Source: JACOMS01 sp051252005
Lineage (GTDB): Bacteria > Pseudomonadota > Alphaproteobacteria > Caulobacterales > Maricaulaceae
Assembly (NCBI GenBank): GCA_051252005.1
Contig: JBPOEZ010000001.1
Coordinates: 434,001 to 498,000 of the forward strand
DNA length: 64,000 nucleotides
Direction of reading: 5' to 3'
The notes under the pieces were generated by a model, which had not been told where the DNA came from, made no database searches, and saw only the letters and a program-made list of their open reading frames with translations. This document shows positions 25,239 to 33,766 of the stretch, piece after piece. Within the stretch, counting starts at the first letter, position 1. Every line of letters starts with the position of its first letter. The translations under genes and the position numbers were made by a program.

Positions 25239-28193
25239 ATGCGTCCATCTAATTCAATAAAATCCAACCTAAAATATAAAGGCCTCATTACGGGCTTCGT
25301 TCTATTAGCAACGGTTGGTGCCATGAGCACGACAGCCTACGCCCAGCAATCTGGGTCAGTTGTCGGTACGGTAACAGAAAGCAACGGAACAGCCGCGTCA
25401 GGCGTCACCGTTGAGGCGCGTAGCCCTGTTCTTCCTGGGGTTCGGACCGCGACATCCGACAGTAATGGCCGTTACCAATTGCCGCTTTTACCTCCTGGTC
25501 AATATGAGCTTACTTTCCGTGACACTGACGGGGCTGTAACGCGGCGCTCAACCATGGTTTTGTTGCAACAACGTAGTGATCTAGACATCACAATCGGCGG
25601 CGGAGACGAAATCGTTGTTGTTGGGCAGAAAATTGCGATTGATACGTCGAGTGCGTCACTGAAAAACTCAATTTCAAACGAGATGATTACTGGCATTCCT
25701 GTTGGCCAAGAATATCGTGACCTTCAAAAGCTGATCCCAGGCGTTCAGTATAGTGAGGATCAAGTCCGCGGACCTAGCGCAGGCGGTAGTGGTCAGGATA
25801 ATATTTACCAGTTCGATGGTGTAGACGTGTCTTTGCCTCTATTTGGTACTTTGTCAGCTGAGCCTTCGACTCACGATATTGACCAAGTCTCTGTCGTTCG
25901 CGGCGGCGCAACGGCCAAGGGCTTCAACCGCTCTGGTGGTATGACAGTTAATACAATCTCGAAAAGCGGTACAAACGAAGTTAAGGGTTCAATCGAATAT
26001 AAAATTCAATCAGCGGCAATGACCTCTGATCGTAAGAATGTAACGCTCAGCAATTTCGATGAGGAGAAAGATTGGATCATTGCAAGCCTTGGCGGGCCTG
26101 TTTTGGAAGACAAATTATTCTTTTACGGCTCATACTATCGTCCAACCGTGACTCGGAAGAATGCAAGCAACTTGCTAGGTGATGTGCCTGACTACGAAAG
26201 TGAGCGAAATGAATATTTCGGCAAGCTGACATTTTCGCCAGTGTCGAACTTTACGTTGGATGCGAGTTACCGAACATCTGACCGTGAAGTGACAAATTCT
26301 AGCATTGGTGGGCGCGACGCCGTATCCGCTTCAATCGGTGACAGCGCGTCACAAGATATTGCGATTGTCGAAGGTTCATGGATTATTGACAATAAGAGCT
26401 CGATGAACTTCAAGTTCACGGATTATACGAATGAAACGTCAAGCCGTCCCGATACAATATTTGATGTAATCCCTGCTGCAGGCAACGCTATCCCGATCAA
26501 CGCGCTTGATACGATTGGATTGTTTAATGTGCCGGCGTTACGCACGGGAACAACCCCTGCTGACCTTGCATTTAACGCGCTTGCAGCGCCCATTATTGCC
26601 AGTTACGGTGGCGTCGAAAATGTTAATCTTGGCGGCGCGACGCGAATTAATGAGCAAAATTTTTACCGGACAAATTACGAAGTTGCCTATGATCGCAATT
26701 TCACTATCGGGAATATGAACCACGAATTACACATCGGTTTCCAACAAATGGAGATTGAAGAGGTGTTGGCTCGGTCATCAAATGCCTACGGATATATCGA
26801 ATATCTTGGCGGGACATCAGTCACGGACGTCGGCGGAGACCCTGTCTTCTATCAAGCAACATTGACCCAGCCAATCGCGGCAGGACAAGGCCAATCCATT
26901 ACGGCGTCTTCAAAACTACAAAGTTTTGAAATTAATGACACCATTGAAACTGGCCCTTGGACGGTCAACCTCGGCGTTTTGGTTAGTAAGGATGTGCTTT
27001 ACGGTCAGGGCCTTAAGGATGCTCCAGGTACATTGTCTGGCTATACGCTATCGCCGGGTACAAAATACACAATGTACACCACGGATTGGGATAAAATGAT
27101 CCAGCCGCGTTTTGGCGTGAACTACGAACTCGATGATAATTCTGATGTGTATGCGAACTATGCACGTTATAATCCATCAGCATCGTCTTTGGCGCGAGCC
27201 GCAACATGGGATCGTGCTGTTCTGGGTAAAAGTGTTTACTATGCCTATGATGCAAATGGTAATTTCCTTGAATCCTCTGAAAATGGCGGGTCGTCGGGTA
27301 AACTCTTTGTACCAGATATGGACCCTCGGAAAGTTGACGAATATTTGATTGGTTATAATAATCAGGTGTCTGACTCTCTTGGTATTCGTCTGCACGCACG
27401 TTATCGTGAAGCTGGAAATTTTTGGGAAGATGTGGGTAACGCACACCGTCTTATCGGAAATGCACCAGCCGATATTCAAGCCCTTGGTCTCTATATTCCA
27501 AATTTGAACGATCAACGTATCCAAATTGGTAACGGCGTAAGCAGCGGTTCCTCTTATGTGATTGCAAACTTGGACGGCGGCTATACGAAATATTATGAAG
27601 CTGGTTTGGAAGCTGACTATAACGGTGATAATTTCTTCGTGTCCGGATCATATACTTGGTCCCGTTATCGCGGTAACTTTGACCAAGATAATGCAACGCT
27701 TTCGAATGATGCTAACACATTCATCGGGTCATCGTTTATTGCTGATGGTGCTGGACGCCAGTTATGGGACAACAAAGACGGTACATTATCCGGTGATCGT
27801 CCGCATCAATTCAAAGTCTATGGCGTTTATAATTTGCCTTGGGACGCTAATGTTGGCGGTTTTGCGGTTTACCAATCAGGGAAACCTTGGGAAGCTTGGG
27901 ATCGGACCGTATATAGTGCCTTTACGGGAAGCTCCAGTGACACAATTCGTTTCGCAGAGAAGGCTGGATCACGCAGGACAAGTTCACATTTCCAGATGGA
28001 TTTGAATTATACTCAAAACTTCAATGTAATGGGTGATTTCGATGTCCAGTTTAGAGCCGACTTGTTTAACGTATTCAATTCGCAAACAGGCTATAACCCT
28101 GATCCAGACGTGAATAACGGCGCTAGCTTTGGCGAGTTCCGGAGCGCCTTTAACCCGCGCCGTTTACAGCTTGCGGTTAAAGCTTCGTTCTAA
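25239..28193 (+). CDS. TonB-dependent receptor with carboxypeptidase-regulatory N-terminal domain
   Basis: Outer-membrane active-transport barrel of 984 residues. I start at ATG 25239 because GAGGGG lies eight bases upstream; ATG 25233 is too close to it. A signal peptide ends at AYAQ (about residues 33-36). A CarboxypepD_reg-like domain follows (SVVGTVTESNGTAASGVTVEA through LLPPGQYELTF). The plug covers about 110-240 (EYRDLQKLIPGVQYSE, FDGVDVSLP, VVRGGATAKG). The rest is a large barrel ending in Phe (AVKASF). This Oar-like architecture is common in Caulobacterales-type bacteria. From its place among wall hydrolases and amino-sugar genes I infer muropeptide or amino-sugar-oligomer uptake. 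Confidence 0.92.
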   Translation: MRPSNSIKSNLKYKGLITGFVLLATVGAMSTTAYAQQSGSVVGTVTESNGTAASGVTVEARSPVLPGVRTATSDSNGRYQLPLLPPGQYELTFRDTDGAVTRRSTMVLLQQRSDLDITIGGGDEIVVVGQKIAIDTSSASLKNSISNEMITGIPVGQEYRDLQKLIPGVQYSEDQVRGPSAGGSGQDNIYQFDGVDVSLPLFGTLSAEPSTHDIDQVSVVRGGATAKGFNRSGGMTVNTISKSGTNEVKGSIEYKIQSAAMTSDRKNVTLSNFDEEKDWIIASLGGPVLEDKLFFYGSYYRPTVTRKNASNLLGDVPDYESERNEYFGKLTFSPVSNFTLDASYRTSDREVTNSSIGGRDAVSASIGDSASQDIAIVEGSWIIDNKSSMNFKFTDYTNETSSRPDTIFDVIPAAGNAIPINALDTIGLFNVPALRTGTTPADLAFNALAAPIIASYGGVENVNLGGATRINEQNFYRTNYEVAYDRNFTIGNMNHELHIGFQQMEIEEVLARSSNAYGYIEYLGGTSVTDVGGDPVFYQATLTQPIAAGQGQSITASSKLQSFEINDTIETGPWTVNLGVLVSKDVLYGQGLKDAPGTLSGYTLSPGTKYTMYTTDWDKMIQPRFGVNYELDDNSDVYANYARYNPSASSLARAATWDRAVLGKSVYYAYDANGNFLESSENGGSSGKLFVPDMDPRKVDEYLIGYNNQVSDSLGIRLHARYREAGNFWEDVGNAHRLIGNAPADIQALGLYIPNLNDQRIQIGNGVSSGSSYVIANLDGGYTKYYEAGLEADYNGDNFFVSGSYTWSRYRGNFDQDNATLSNDANTFIGSSFIADGAGRQLWDNKDGTLSGDRPHQFKVYGVYNLPWDANVGGFAVYQSGKPWEAWDRTVYSAFTGSSSDTIRFAEKAGSRRTSSHFQMDLNYTQNFNVMGDFDVQFRADLFNVFNSQTGYNPDPDVNNGASFGEFRSAFNPRRLQLAVKASF

Positions 28194-28220
28194 AACCTAG
28201 TGGCATCTAAAATACAAAAA

Positions 28221-28246
28221 CCCGGTCTTTCGAGGCCGGGTTTTTT
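28221..28246. terminator. Intrinsic terminator between TonB receptor and kinase genes
   Basis: CCCGGTCT and AGGCCGGG form an 8-bp stem closed by a TTCG tetraloop, with an A-run before and six T after. It works in both directions and can end the receptor transcript and the convergent kinase transcript. Confidence 0.92.
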
Positions 28247-28276
28247 GTTGTTCTAAAAATGAGTCTGATCTGTGAA

Positions 28277-29143
28277 CTATGGCTCTCGGTCAGCATGTCT
28301 AGCAAGCCACAATGCGCCGTCTAAGGCGTCACCTTCAGGCGGGCTTAACTTGAGGCGAATGTCAGGCGACATCCAAGGCTCTATGCGCGGGGCTAAGCCG
28401 CCAAGTAGGGAGACTCGCGGCACGTCCAATCCAAACAGGCCTCGAACCATTATTTCTACATGCCACGCGGAGTGGGATATTATGAGACGTCCGTGATAGT
28501 CACCAGCCTCCGCGGCATTGACCACGTCAGGGGCCATTGTCGCATATTCGGTAGCCGTTGCGCTGTCCATCCAGCTCACAATGGCCTGGGTATCGCGTCC
28601 AAATCTTTCATAGATCATGCGGGTGAGTTCGGAATGTTCGAGACGTCCGTCAGAGGCTCTGAGCGTAATTCGTATCGCTTGCAGGCCAATATAGGCGCCG
28701 CCGCCTTCGTCAGAAATGGGAAATCCGTAGCCGCCAACACGAAGGTCTTTTTGCGCGACATTGCCGATGCCAATGCTGCCCGTTCCGATGATAACAATGC
28801 CGCCGTCGCCGCCTGAATGCGCGCCGATGTTGGCGATCTTCCCGTCATTCACAATCGTTGTCTTGTGAAAGGGGAGGGGCTGAGCTTGCATTTCTGCAAG
28901 GGCTCCGAGGCGGCTAAGGCCTGCTATTCCAAATCCGGCTCTGATGGACCCTACGTCTTCTGGCGAAAGTCCAGCTTGGGCTATCGCTTCGTTATAAGCA
29001 TCCGAGATTGAGGCGAAAGCTTTTGGGATGCCAATCCGTACATTGCCAGGGCCTGATAGGCCTTCGCCTATGATTGCCCCGCTTTGGTTTGTCAGGCGCG
29101 CTTTGACCTTGGTTCCGCCGGCGTCAATTCCTAAAAAATACAT
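28277..29143 (-). CDS. BadF/BadG-type N-acetylglucosamine kinase (possibly also MurNAc kinase)
   Basis: An ASKHA-fold sugar kinase of 288 residues. Phosphate-binding segments are LGIDAGGTKVKARL at the N-terminus and GTGSIGIG near residue 120, and GGYGFPISDEGGGAYIG follows, typical of the BadF/GlcNAc-kinase group. It would make GlcNAc-6-P for NagA. MurQ in the same island needs MurNAc-6-P and no PTS permease or AnmK is present, so a dual GlcNAc/MurNAc kinase, as known for clostridial MurK of this superfamily, is plausible. The gene is divergent from nagA, sharing a 242-base control region with TGGTAT sites. Confidence 0.85.
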   Translation of the reverse strand: MYFLGIDAGGTKVKARLTNQSGAIIGEGLSGPGNVRIGIPKAFASISDAYNEAIAQAGLSPEDVGSIRAGFGIAGLSRLGALAEMQAQPLPFHKTTIVNDGKIANIGAHSGGDGGIVIIGTGSIGIGNVAQKDLRVGGYGFPISDEGGGAYIGLQAIRITLRASDGRLEHSELTRMIYERFGRDTQAIVSWMDSATATEYATMAPDVVNAAEAGDYHGRLIISHSAWHVEIMVRGLFGLDVPRVSLLGGLAPRIEPWMSPDIRLKLSPPEGDALDGALWLARHADREP

Positions 29144-29202
29144 ACATCTGATCCCATCTCAGAAAGATGCCTGCTGCGCACCGTTTATGCGTGTTCAGGC
29201 GT

Positions 29203-29274
29203 ACTGGTATTAAAATAGTCTCGCTCTTGTAACACGTAAATCTTTGAATTGTAATGATTTAGAGGGAGTGGTAT
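29203..29274. promoter_or_regulatory. TGGTAT sites in the kinase/nagA divergent region
   Basis: ACTGGTAT at 29203-29210 and AGTGGTAT at 29267-29274, both on the plus strand, match the half-site seen at the TonB receptor and NamZ promoters. They are candidate operators for the GntR-family regulator encoded nearby. Confidence 0.45.
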
Positions 29275-29385
29275 TGAAATGGCATTGCCCTGTAACGGTC
29301 TACGCTGGATTGGCTCTCTGATGAATAACCGCGAATATCAAAAACAAATATTCAAAAAACCGAAACCCATAACTATGGCCGCCCC

Positions 29386-30522
29386 GTGTTGAAAGCTCTC
29401 ATAAATGCGAATGTTTTGTTGCCAGACGGTTTTAAAAACCAGCAAAGTATTTTATTTAAGCAGGGACGGATTATGTCTGTCTGCGATGACGCAGATCGCC
29501 CGAAAGATGTATATATCGAACAAGATGTTGACGGCATGCGGCTCCTACCGGGACTTATTGATCTGCAGGTAAACGGCGGCGGCGGGGTTTTGTTCAATGA
29601 TATCCCAAGCGTTGACGGTATAAAGGCTATAGGAGCCGCGCATCGGTCGTTTGGAACCACGAGTTTTCTACCCACCCTCATAAGCGACGATCTCGATGTT
29701 ATGGCTAAGGCCATCGCGGCTGTGGACGAGGCGATCCAGCAGGGCGTTCCCGGCGTTATCGGGATCCACCTCGAAGGTCCTTTTTTGAACACGGCGAGAA
29801 AAGGGGTTCATGATGCTTCTAAATTTATGTCGATAGGAGAGGCGGAAATTCGTCTTATGTCCAGTCTTAAGCACGGAAAAACCCTTGTGACGCTTGCACC
29901 GGAGTTGACCTCTTCGGAGGTGATTAAATCGCTACGGGCGCGAGGCGTTATTGTTGCGGCAGGCCACACACAGGCAAGTTATGATCAAACCTTGGAGGCT
30001 CTGGACGCTGGCTTGACAGGATTTACGCATTTGTTCAATGCCATGACCCCGATGGAGAGTCGCGTGCCTGGTATTATAGCGGCGGCTTTAGAAGACGCGC
30101 GCGGGTGGTGCGGGATCATCGCGGACGGGCATCACGTACATCCGGCGATGCTCAGGTTGGCTCTACGGGCGAAGATCGGTGATCAAATTTTCCTTGTAAC
30201 GGACGCGATGCCAAGTGTTGGCTCTGATGAAAAGCGGTTCTCACTAGGCGCGCTGGACGTAGACGTTAGCGGCGGACGCTGCGTAACGGCTGCAGGAACA
30301 TTGGCTGGCTCAGATTTAGATATGATTGGCGCCGTTCGCAGTGCGAGAGATTTGTTGCACGTCCCTTTGGAACAAGCCGTGCGAATGGCCAGCCGGATCC
30401 CCGCTCAATTTATGGGGATAGATGACCACTTCGGCGATATTAAAGCAGGGTCTCCTGCCAATTTTATTGTCATTAATGAAGCTCTCGAGGTTATCGAAAG
30501 CTGGATAAACGGCGAGCGTTGA
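29386..30522 (+). CDS. nagA: N-acetylglucosamine-6-phosphate deacetylase
   Basis: Converts GlcNAc-6-P to glucosamine-6-P and acetate in the cytosol. The amidohydrolase motifs are all present: LLPGLIDLQVNGGGG, IGIHLEGPFLN (metal-binding Glu), AAGHTQASYDQ, FTHLFNAM, IADGHHVHP and LVTDAMPSVG. The 378-residue length is normal. The start is GTG 29386 or TTG 29389; neither has a strong ribosome site, so the exact first residue is unsure. Convergent with the GntR regulator and divergent from the kinase. It follows the kinase and MurQ reactions in the pathway; nagB is not in the window. Confidence 0.95.
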   Translation: MLKALINANVLLPDGFKNQQSILFKQGRIMSVCDDADRPKDVYIEQDVDGMRLLPGLIDLQVNGGGGVLFNDIPSVDGIKAIGAAHRSFGTTSFLPTLISDDLDVMAKAIAAVDEAIQQGVPGVIGIHLEGPFLNTARKGVHDASKFMSIGEAEIRLMSSLKHGKTLVTLAPELTSSEVIKSLRARGVIVAAGHTQASYDQTLEALDAGLTGFTHLFNAMTPMESRVPGIIAAALEDARGWCGIIADGHHVHPAMLRLALRAKIGDQIFLVTDAMPSVGSDEKRFSLGALDVDVSGGRCVTAAGTLAGSDLDMIGAVRSARDLLHVPLEQAVRMASRIPAQFMGIDDHFGDIKAGSPANFIVINEALEVIESWINGER

Positions 30523-30546
30523 TCTTGTTCCTGACTTCATGGGGGC

Positions 30547-31287
30547 CTAGCTGAGCTGATTGTTCTTAAGGTCCATGACAATGTCGTATCGGTCACCCCG
30601 GTATGCAGAGCGGGTGAGTTCGACAGGCGTTCCGTCGAGCAGAAACGAGCGGCGCTCTATCCGGAGCACTTCGCTAAACTCTTCTACGGCTAGAAGTCCG
30701 GCTTCCGTTGGATTGGCAAGCGAGGCTCTGACTTTTTGCGTGCCTTTGACTGGGCGGTTCCCTTTGACTTCGAGTGCTTGGTACAACGATTCTGTGATAT
30801 CAGCGATGTCCGGTAAGAGCCGAGCGGGAACAACCGCATGTTCAATGGCTACGGGTTGATTTTCAAACTGACGAACCCTGCCAAGACGGACGACGTCATC
30901 ATCTTGGGATATTTGCAGAATTGCCGCTTCTTCTGTGGTGGGTTTGCCGTAGGCCTTAACGATCCAAATAGCGTGCGGGTTGTGGCCCTTGCTTTGGGCG
31001 CTGGTCGTGAACCCTTTGAGGCTAGAGCCTAAATGTTCCAGATGCGGTAGGACAAAAGTCCCTGCGCCGTGCCTGCGTTCTACGAGTTTATTCTCAACCA
31101 GTATGTCTAAGGCTTTGCGTATCGTAACGCGGGAGACGCCTGTTACTTGGCATAACTCCCGTTCAGACGGCAGGGCTTCTCCAGACTCGATATTGCTGTC
31201 GATTATAAAGGCTCTGATATTACGGGCGATTTGAATGTAATGCGGCGTTGAGGCTGATTTATCGGGGCTGATATTGACTATGTTCAC
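30547..31287 (-). CDS. GntR-family (HutC/NagR-type) transcriptional regulator
   Basis: A 246-residue repressor candidate. The N-terminal winged helix lies at about residues 18-85 (SGEALPSERELCQVTGVSRVTIRKAL, then RRHGAGTFV). The C-terminal UTRA ligand-binding domain runs from about 100 to 240 (VVRLGRVRQFENQPVAIEHAVVPARL). HutC-subfamily members next to nagA commonly respond to GlcN-6-P or GlcNAc-6-P. It probably controls the kinase, nagA, NamZ-MurQ operon and perhaps the TonB receptor through the shared TGGTAT sites. A related CTGGTACT element upstream of its own start hints at autoregulation. Confidence 0.88.
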   Translation of the reverse strand: MNIVNISPDKSASTPHYIQIARNIRAFIIDSNIESGEALPSERELCQVTGVSRVTIRKALDILVENKLVERRHGAGTFVLPHLEHLGSSLKGFTTSAQSKGHNPHAIWIVKAYGKPTTEEAAILQISQDDDVVRLGRVRQFENQPVAIEHAVVPARLLPDIADITESLYQALEVKGNRPVKGTQKVRASLANPTEAGLLAVEEFSEVLRIERRSFLLDGTPVELTRSAYRGDRYDIVMDLKNNQLS

Positions 31288-31358
31288 TATCTTCGCCCCC
31301 TCTCAGTTTTGTTATGTATTCCGTGTAGTACGAAATTTATCGCCTCATTATGTTGACA

Positions 31359-31366
31359 GTACCAGT
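31359..31366 (-). promoter_or_regulatory. CTGGTACT element upstream of the GntR gene
   Basis: On the minus strand CTGGTACT lies 72 bases before the regulator's start codon. It differs in the last two bases from the TGGTAT half-sites in the rest of the island and could be an autoregulatory site. Confidence 0.3.
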
Positions 31367-31420
31367 TCTGGCGCGGAGAGGAAAGCGGCGCCTAGAAACT
31401 ATATGCAGTTTGGCTAAGTT

Positions 31421-32803
31421 CTAATTCCAATTTGTGATGAGGTTGGCGTTTAAAATATGCGCCGGATCAAAACTATTTTTCATGCGCTTCATGGCGTTGA
31501 TTTCAGCCGCGCTTCGGCACTGTGTTAGCCACGGCTTTTTTTCTACGCCGATGCCGTGCTCAGCAGAAATAGAGCCATTATATTCGCGAAGCGGCTCATA
31601 AATGGCTTGGTCGGAAAGCTGTCGCTCATTGGTCGCATCAGAGCGCGTTTGGACAAAGAAGTGCAAATTACCGTCTCCGACATGACCCAAAACATAGGCA
31701 ATGGATTGGGGTAGTAGCTCTGTCATTTTCTGTTTCACCGCGACGACATAGGCTTCCATATGCGAGATAGACAGGCTGACATCATAGAGGTGCATGGGTT
31801 TGGGGTTAAGAATAGCTTCAAAATCGTCACGAATAGCCCAAACGGATTGCCTTTCATTCTCTGACTTTGGAATGACGGCATCGATAATAAGGCCGTCATT
31901 AAATGCGCCTTCTAAAATCTCGATGAACCGTCCGTCGTCGCGTTCGGGGTCGCTGCCGTCTGATTCAAATAAAACATAAAACGGATGCTCTCTATCGATC
32001 GGGGATGTGTGCCAGCCAGGCTCTGTGACAGCTTTAAGGTAATCGCCCCACATCACTTCAAACGCGGACAGGTTCGGGCCTAAGGACTTTTTGAGATAGT
32101 TCAAAAGATGCGCAACGGCTGAAAAATCGGGCAGGGCGACGAGGGCCGTATTTTGCGTTACAGGTCGCGGCATCAGGCGAACTACCGCGCGCGTGATGAC
32201 CCCTAGCGTGCCTTCGGTGCCAACAAAAATCTGTTTGAGGTCATAGCCTGCATTGTTCTTTATCATCTTGTCCATGGACGATAATATTGTGCCGTCCGGC
32301 AAGACTGCTTCTAGCCCTAAAACCATCGCTCTCGCCATGCCGTAGCGTAGAACATTGACCCCGCCTGCATTAGTCGCAAGGTTTCCGCCTATGGTGCAGG
32401 ATCCGCGCGCGCCAAGATCCAGCGGTAAAAAGAGGTCTTTCTCTTTGACGGCGTTTTGAAGCGTTTCCAAAACAACGCCGGCCTCAACGGCCGCTGTGGC
32501 TGACGCGGTGTCGATTTCTATAATTTTGTTGAGGCGTTCGAGCGATAATATGATGTCTTCGGGCCCCGTAAGCGTGCCTTGAACGCATGTCGTATTCCCG
32601 CCTTGCACCACGATTTTTTGTTTGTGAGCGTAACATATGGCAAGCGCGTTGGAGACGTCTTGTGTGGACGCGGGACGCAAAAGCGCCTTCGCTGTCATGG
32701 GCGCGCTGTTCCAGTAGCTGATGGCTCTTTGCGTCACGTCTTCTGATGACAAAACTGCGCTGCTGCCAAGAACGTCTCTGAGCTGTTCAATAAGGTCTGG
32801 CAT
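31421..32803 (-). CDS. FAD-linked oxidase, D-lactate dehydrogenase (GlcD/DLD) type
   Basis: A 460-residue flavoprotein of the PCMH/VAO superfamily. The FAD-binding half shows VVQGGNTTCVQGTLTG, LPLDLGARGSCTIGGNLATNAGG and VGTEGTLGVITRAVVRLMPRP. The C-terminal half carries YVLGHVGDGNLHFFVQ and SAEHGIGVEKKPWL, the metal-and-substrate motifs of D-2-hydroxyacid dehydrogenases. An open frame extends to 32980, but that part lies within murQ; ATG 32803, one base after the murQ stop, is the likely start. MurQ releases D-lactate, so oxidation of D-lactate to pyruvate is the obvious role. D-2-hydroxyglutarate or glycolate oxidation are family alternatives. Confidence 0.85.
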   Translation of the reverse strand: MPDLIEQLRDVLGSSAVLSSEDVTQRAISYWNSAPMTAKALLRPASTQDVSNALAICYAHKQKIVVQGGNTTCVQGTLTGPEDIILSLERLNKIIEIDTASATAAVEAGVVLETLQNAVKEKDLFLPLDLGARGSCTIGGNLATNAGGVNVLRYGMARAMVLGLEAVLPDGTILSSMDKMIKNNAGYDLKQIFVGTEGTLGVITRAVVRLMPRPVTQNTALVALPDFSAVAHLLNYLKKSLGPNLSAFEVMWGDYLKAVTEPGWHTSPIDREHPFYVLFESDGSDPERDDGRFIEILEGAFNDGLIIDAVIPKSENERQSVWAIRDDFEAILNPKPMHLYDVSLSISHMEAYVVAVKQKMTELLPQSIAYVLGHVGDGNLHFFVQTRSDATNERQLSDQAIYEPLREYNGSISAEHGIGVEKKPWLTQCRSAAEINAMKRMKNSFDPAHILNANLITNWN

Positions 32804-32804
32804 A

Positions 32805-33695
32805 CTAAGTCGCAGAGTTTGGGATTTGCGCCAAGGCTTGGCGTAAATTTCCGCCGCATTTCCGTAGGAGAGGTCCAGTCTCGGATAGGGCAACCCCGCG
32901 GCATACGAGAATGGATTTTTTAATGTTATTGTTGGTGTCGCGCAGGGCGGCGTAGGCAAGGTCGCTTGAGCAGTCTGCAATTTGGCTGACCATATTCGCC
33001 GCGCGTATTTCTAGCTTAGCATTGGACACAATCATATCGACCATAAGCCCGTCATAAACGCGCCCTAAGCGGATCATAATTGCTGTAGAAAGCATGTTGA
33101 GAATAATTTTCTGAGCCGTTCCCGCTTTCATCCGCGTTGATCCTGCGATGATCTCGCCGCCTGTTTCCGCTAGGATTGGAAATGTGGCCTCTGAAAGGAT
33201 TGGGGTATCAGGGTTGTTAGAAATGCCAATGGTTAGAGCGCCGCAGGCATTAGCTTCTTTTAGCGCGCCAAGTGTGAACGGTGTACGGCCGCTCGCCGCT
33301 ACGCAGAATACAACGTCCGACGGCCCCGCTTTGGCCTCCTGCATAGATAATCGTCCGTTCTCAGCACTGTCCTCTGCGCCCTCTTGGCTGCGGATGAGAG
33401 CCTCGACGCCCCCCGCCATGCAAAAGACTAGGCGCTCGAATGGCCACCCATAAGTAGGCCCCAATTCGGATCCATCGAGAATGGCCAAACGTCCTGATGT
33501 TCCCGCGCCGACATAGATAAGGCGGCCTGTTTCGCCGAGCCTTTGCGCGGCGGCTTCGGCGGCTTTTGCAATGGCTTCAAGTGCTGGCTGTATGGAGTTT
33601 AAAGCGTCGACTTGTCCGCTATGCATGGCCTCAATGGTGTCACGGACAGGCCATAAATCTAGGTCTTTATATTGCTGACTGATTTCTTCCGTCAT
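32805..33695 (-). CDS. murQ: N-acetylmuramic acid 6-phosphate etherase
   Basis: Cleaves the lactyl ether of MurNAc-6-P to give GlcNAc-6-P and D-lactate, in the cytosol. From ATG 33695 (AGGAAGG about 12 bases upstream) the protein is 296 residues, matching the family; an in-frame start at 33764 would add an unlikely leader. SIS-domain features are LIYVGAGTSGRLAILDGSELGPTYG, split by sense into the sugar-phosphate loop and the catalytic-Glu region, then VVFCVAASGRTPFTLGAL and IAGSTRMKAGTAQKIILN. It lies between the NamZ-like and D-lactate-dehydrogenase-like genes in one leftward operon. Confidence 0.95.
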   Translation of the reverse strand: MTEEISQQYKDLDLWPVRDTIEAMHSGQVDALNSIQPALEAIAKAAEAAAQRLGETGRLIYVGAGTSGRLAILDGSELGPTYGWPFERLVFCMAGGVEALIRSQEGAEDSAENGRLSMQEAKAGPSDVVFCVAASGRTPFTLGALKEANACGALTIGISNNPDTPILSEATFPILAETGGEIIAGSTRMKAGTAQKIILNMLSTAIMIRLGRVYDGLMVDMIVSNAKLEIRAANMVSQIADCSSDLAYAALRDTNNNIKKSILVCRGVALSETGPLLRKCGGNLRQALAQIPNSAT

Positions 33696-33766
33696 CGTGT
33701 TTGCATGCCTTCCTGTACTTAGAAAACAGACTAAACCCGTTTGGAATTCAGTCAATGATAACAATA

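Noticed and set aside
32804..32980. 59-codon N-terminal extension of the D-lactate-dehydrogenase-like gene
   Set aside because: It lies wholly within the murQ coding sequence in another frame; the ATG one base after murQ's stop fits better.
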